From positions 372,001-436,000 of the forward strand of contig CAVTAR010000004.1 of the NCBI GenBank assembly GCA_963732775.1: DNA of 64,000 nucleotides. The letters are read 5' to 3'. The DNA comes from CAVRQM01 sp963732775. GTDB lineage: Bacteria; Pseudomonadota; Alphaproteobacteria; Acetobacterales; Acetobacteraceae. Below are positions 63,198 through 64,000 of this stretch, piece after piece. Both the position numbers and the translations under genes were made by a program. Numbering within the stretch: position 1 is the stretch's first letter; the number at the start of each line of letters is the position of its first letter. Below the pieces are notes generated by a model. That model did no database searches. It had not been told where the DNA came from and saw only the letters and a list, made by a program, of their open reading frames with translations.

Positions 63198-64000
63198 ATG
63201 CAGTCCGGCATCCCCGCAAGTGAGGCCAGCGCAGTAACGAGCCAGGCGGCAGCGCAATGCGATATCGAGGCCGCCGCCCGCCTGGCCGGTGTCGCCACCA
63301 CCGCGGGCGAGCGCGCGCTGATGGCCGAGGCGCTGTCCGAGCAGCGCCGGCTGGCGCTGCTGCGCCGTGCCCATGGGCTGCCGCCGGACCTGGCGCCGGC
63401 GACCTGCTTCGACCCGCGCCCGCCGGGTTTCCGCGCGCCCGCCGCCGGCCGGTTCGCGCCGCCCGACCTCGCGCCACTGCCGCTGCCGCAAGACCCCGCC
63501 GACATCGCCTTCGCGCCGGCGGCCCGGCTCGGCGACTGGATCTCGCGCGGCGCGCTGAGCGCCGAGCGGCTGGCGACGATCTACCTCGACCGCATCGCCC
63601 GCCACGACCCGGCGCTGCTGGCGTTCGCCCGCGTCACCGCCGGGACTGCGTTGGATCAGGCCCGCCGCGCCGACGCCCTGCTTGCGCGGGGCGATCGCCG
63701 GGGGCCGCTGCACGGGGTACCCTATGGCTGCAAGGACATCCTCGACACCGCTGGCATCGCGACCGAGCGGGGCGCCGAGCCCTTTATCGGCCGCGTGCCC
63801 GAGACCGACGCGGTGGTGGTGCGGCGGCTGGCCGACGCGGGCGCGGTGCTGCTGGGCAAGACCAGCGTCGGCGCGCTGGCCTCGGGCGACGTCTGGCACC
63901 GCGGCCGGACGCGCAATCCGTGGCAGCCGGAGCAGGGGTCGAGCGGCTCCTCGGCCGGCTCGGCGGCGGCTGTGGCGGCCGGACTGTGCGGCTTCGCGCT
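63198..64000 (+). CDS. Amidase (N-terminal part; runs off the window)
   Basis: An ATG at 63198 opens a frame that stays open to the window end (about 267 codons). The amidase-signature family is clear: the catalytic Lys in VPYGCKDILDTAG, LLGKTSVGALASGD, and the cis-Ser/Ser block SSGSSAGSAAAVAAG. A variable N-terminal extension of about 100 residues (ARLAGVATTAGERALMAEAL) precedes the domain. The substrate is unknown. It is divergent from the sugar ABC transporter genes. Confidence 0.88.
   Translation, partial: MQSGIPASEASAVTSQAAAQCDIEAAARLAGVATTAGERALMAEALSEQRRLALLRRAHGLPPDLAPATCFDPRPPGFRAPAAGRFAPPDLAPLPLPQDPADIAFAPAARLGDWISRGALSAERLATIYLDRIARHDPALLAFARVTAGTALDQARRADALLARGDRRGPLHGVPYGCKDILDTAGIATERGAEPFIGRVPETDAVVVRRLADAGAVLLGKTSVGALASGDVWHRGRTRNPWQPEQGSSGSSAGSAAAVAAGLCGFA

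Overview
The window is very G+C-rich chromosomal DNA, apparently from an alphaproteobacterium. Several markers point to the Rhodospirillales and most likely the Acetobacteraceae: CtrA and ChpT (the alphaproteobacterial cell-cycle relay), a fused IspD-IspF protein, acnA beside ccmAB, a hybrid CheA with a receiver domain, and a GANTC (CcrM-type) site in front of ctrA. Assignment below order level is inference. I saw no insertion sequence, phage gene or CRISPR array. Most of the sequence is densely packed genes, often with 1-8 bp overlaps.

Layout. 1-12.5 kb: a GNAT acetyltransferase, a PhnA-like membrane protein, a YhaO/YhaN (SbcCD-like) nuclease-ATPase pair, exonuclease III, an SGNH hydrolase, an MFS exporter, an atypical SDR and copC-copD. 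The YhaN-like and MFS genes each carry many frameshifts. 12.4-22.7 kb: small housekeeping and envelope genes (RlmM-like methyltransferase, DUF423, prolyl aminopeptidase, DUF4142, a threonate-dehydrogenase-like gene between two copies of an intergenic palindromic repeat, DUF2459, DUF2147, DUF1178, glutaredoxin, ComF, an NDUFAF5-like methyltransferase). 22.5-32 kb: a motility and cell-cycle block of chpT, cheA (hybrid), cheW, cheB, ispDF, fliJ, fliI and ctrA. 32-36.6 kb: ccmB, ccmA, acnA and a tRNA-Val(GAC) followed by a short region of lower G+C.

37-47.4 kb is the most unusual part and looks like a surface-glycan locus: hldE (ADP-heptose supply), an AGE-type sugar epimerase, and a glycosyltransferase of about 1,586 residues with five tandem N-terminal modules marked by a Gly-Trp motif, two GT2-like domains and a GT9 domain. 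A phytanoyl-CoA-dioxygenase-like protein and a sulfotransferase follow. The sulfotransferase carries a sixth copy of the Gly-Trp module. I infer a system that builds and decorates a heptose-containing polymer, with the shared module acting as docking or glycan-binding domain.

47.4-64 kb: a three-gene unit of bactofilin, radical SAM enzyme and Tat-type binding protein; an EI24 membrane protein, a PfkB kinase, a secreted protein, typA, an S53 peptidase, upp, an ornithine-cyclodeaminase-like gene, a PaiB-like gene, hemW, a single-ATPase sugar ABC transporter and the start of an amidase.

Two points limit the annotation. At least 20 reading-frame breaks are visible (yhaO, yhaN, MFS, copD, the hydrolase remnant, cheA twice, sulfotransferase, hemW), and I cannot tell sequencing indels from real mutations. 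Start codons are often GTG or TTG and were chosen from Shine-Dalgarno sites, overlaps and family N-termini.
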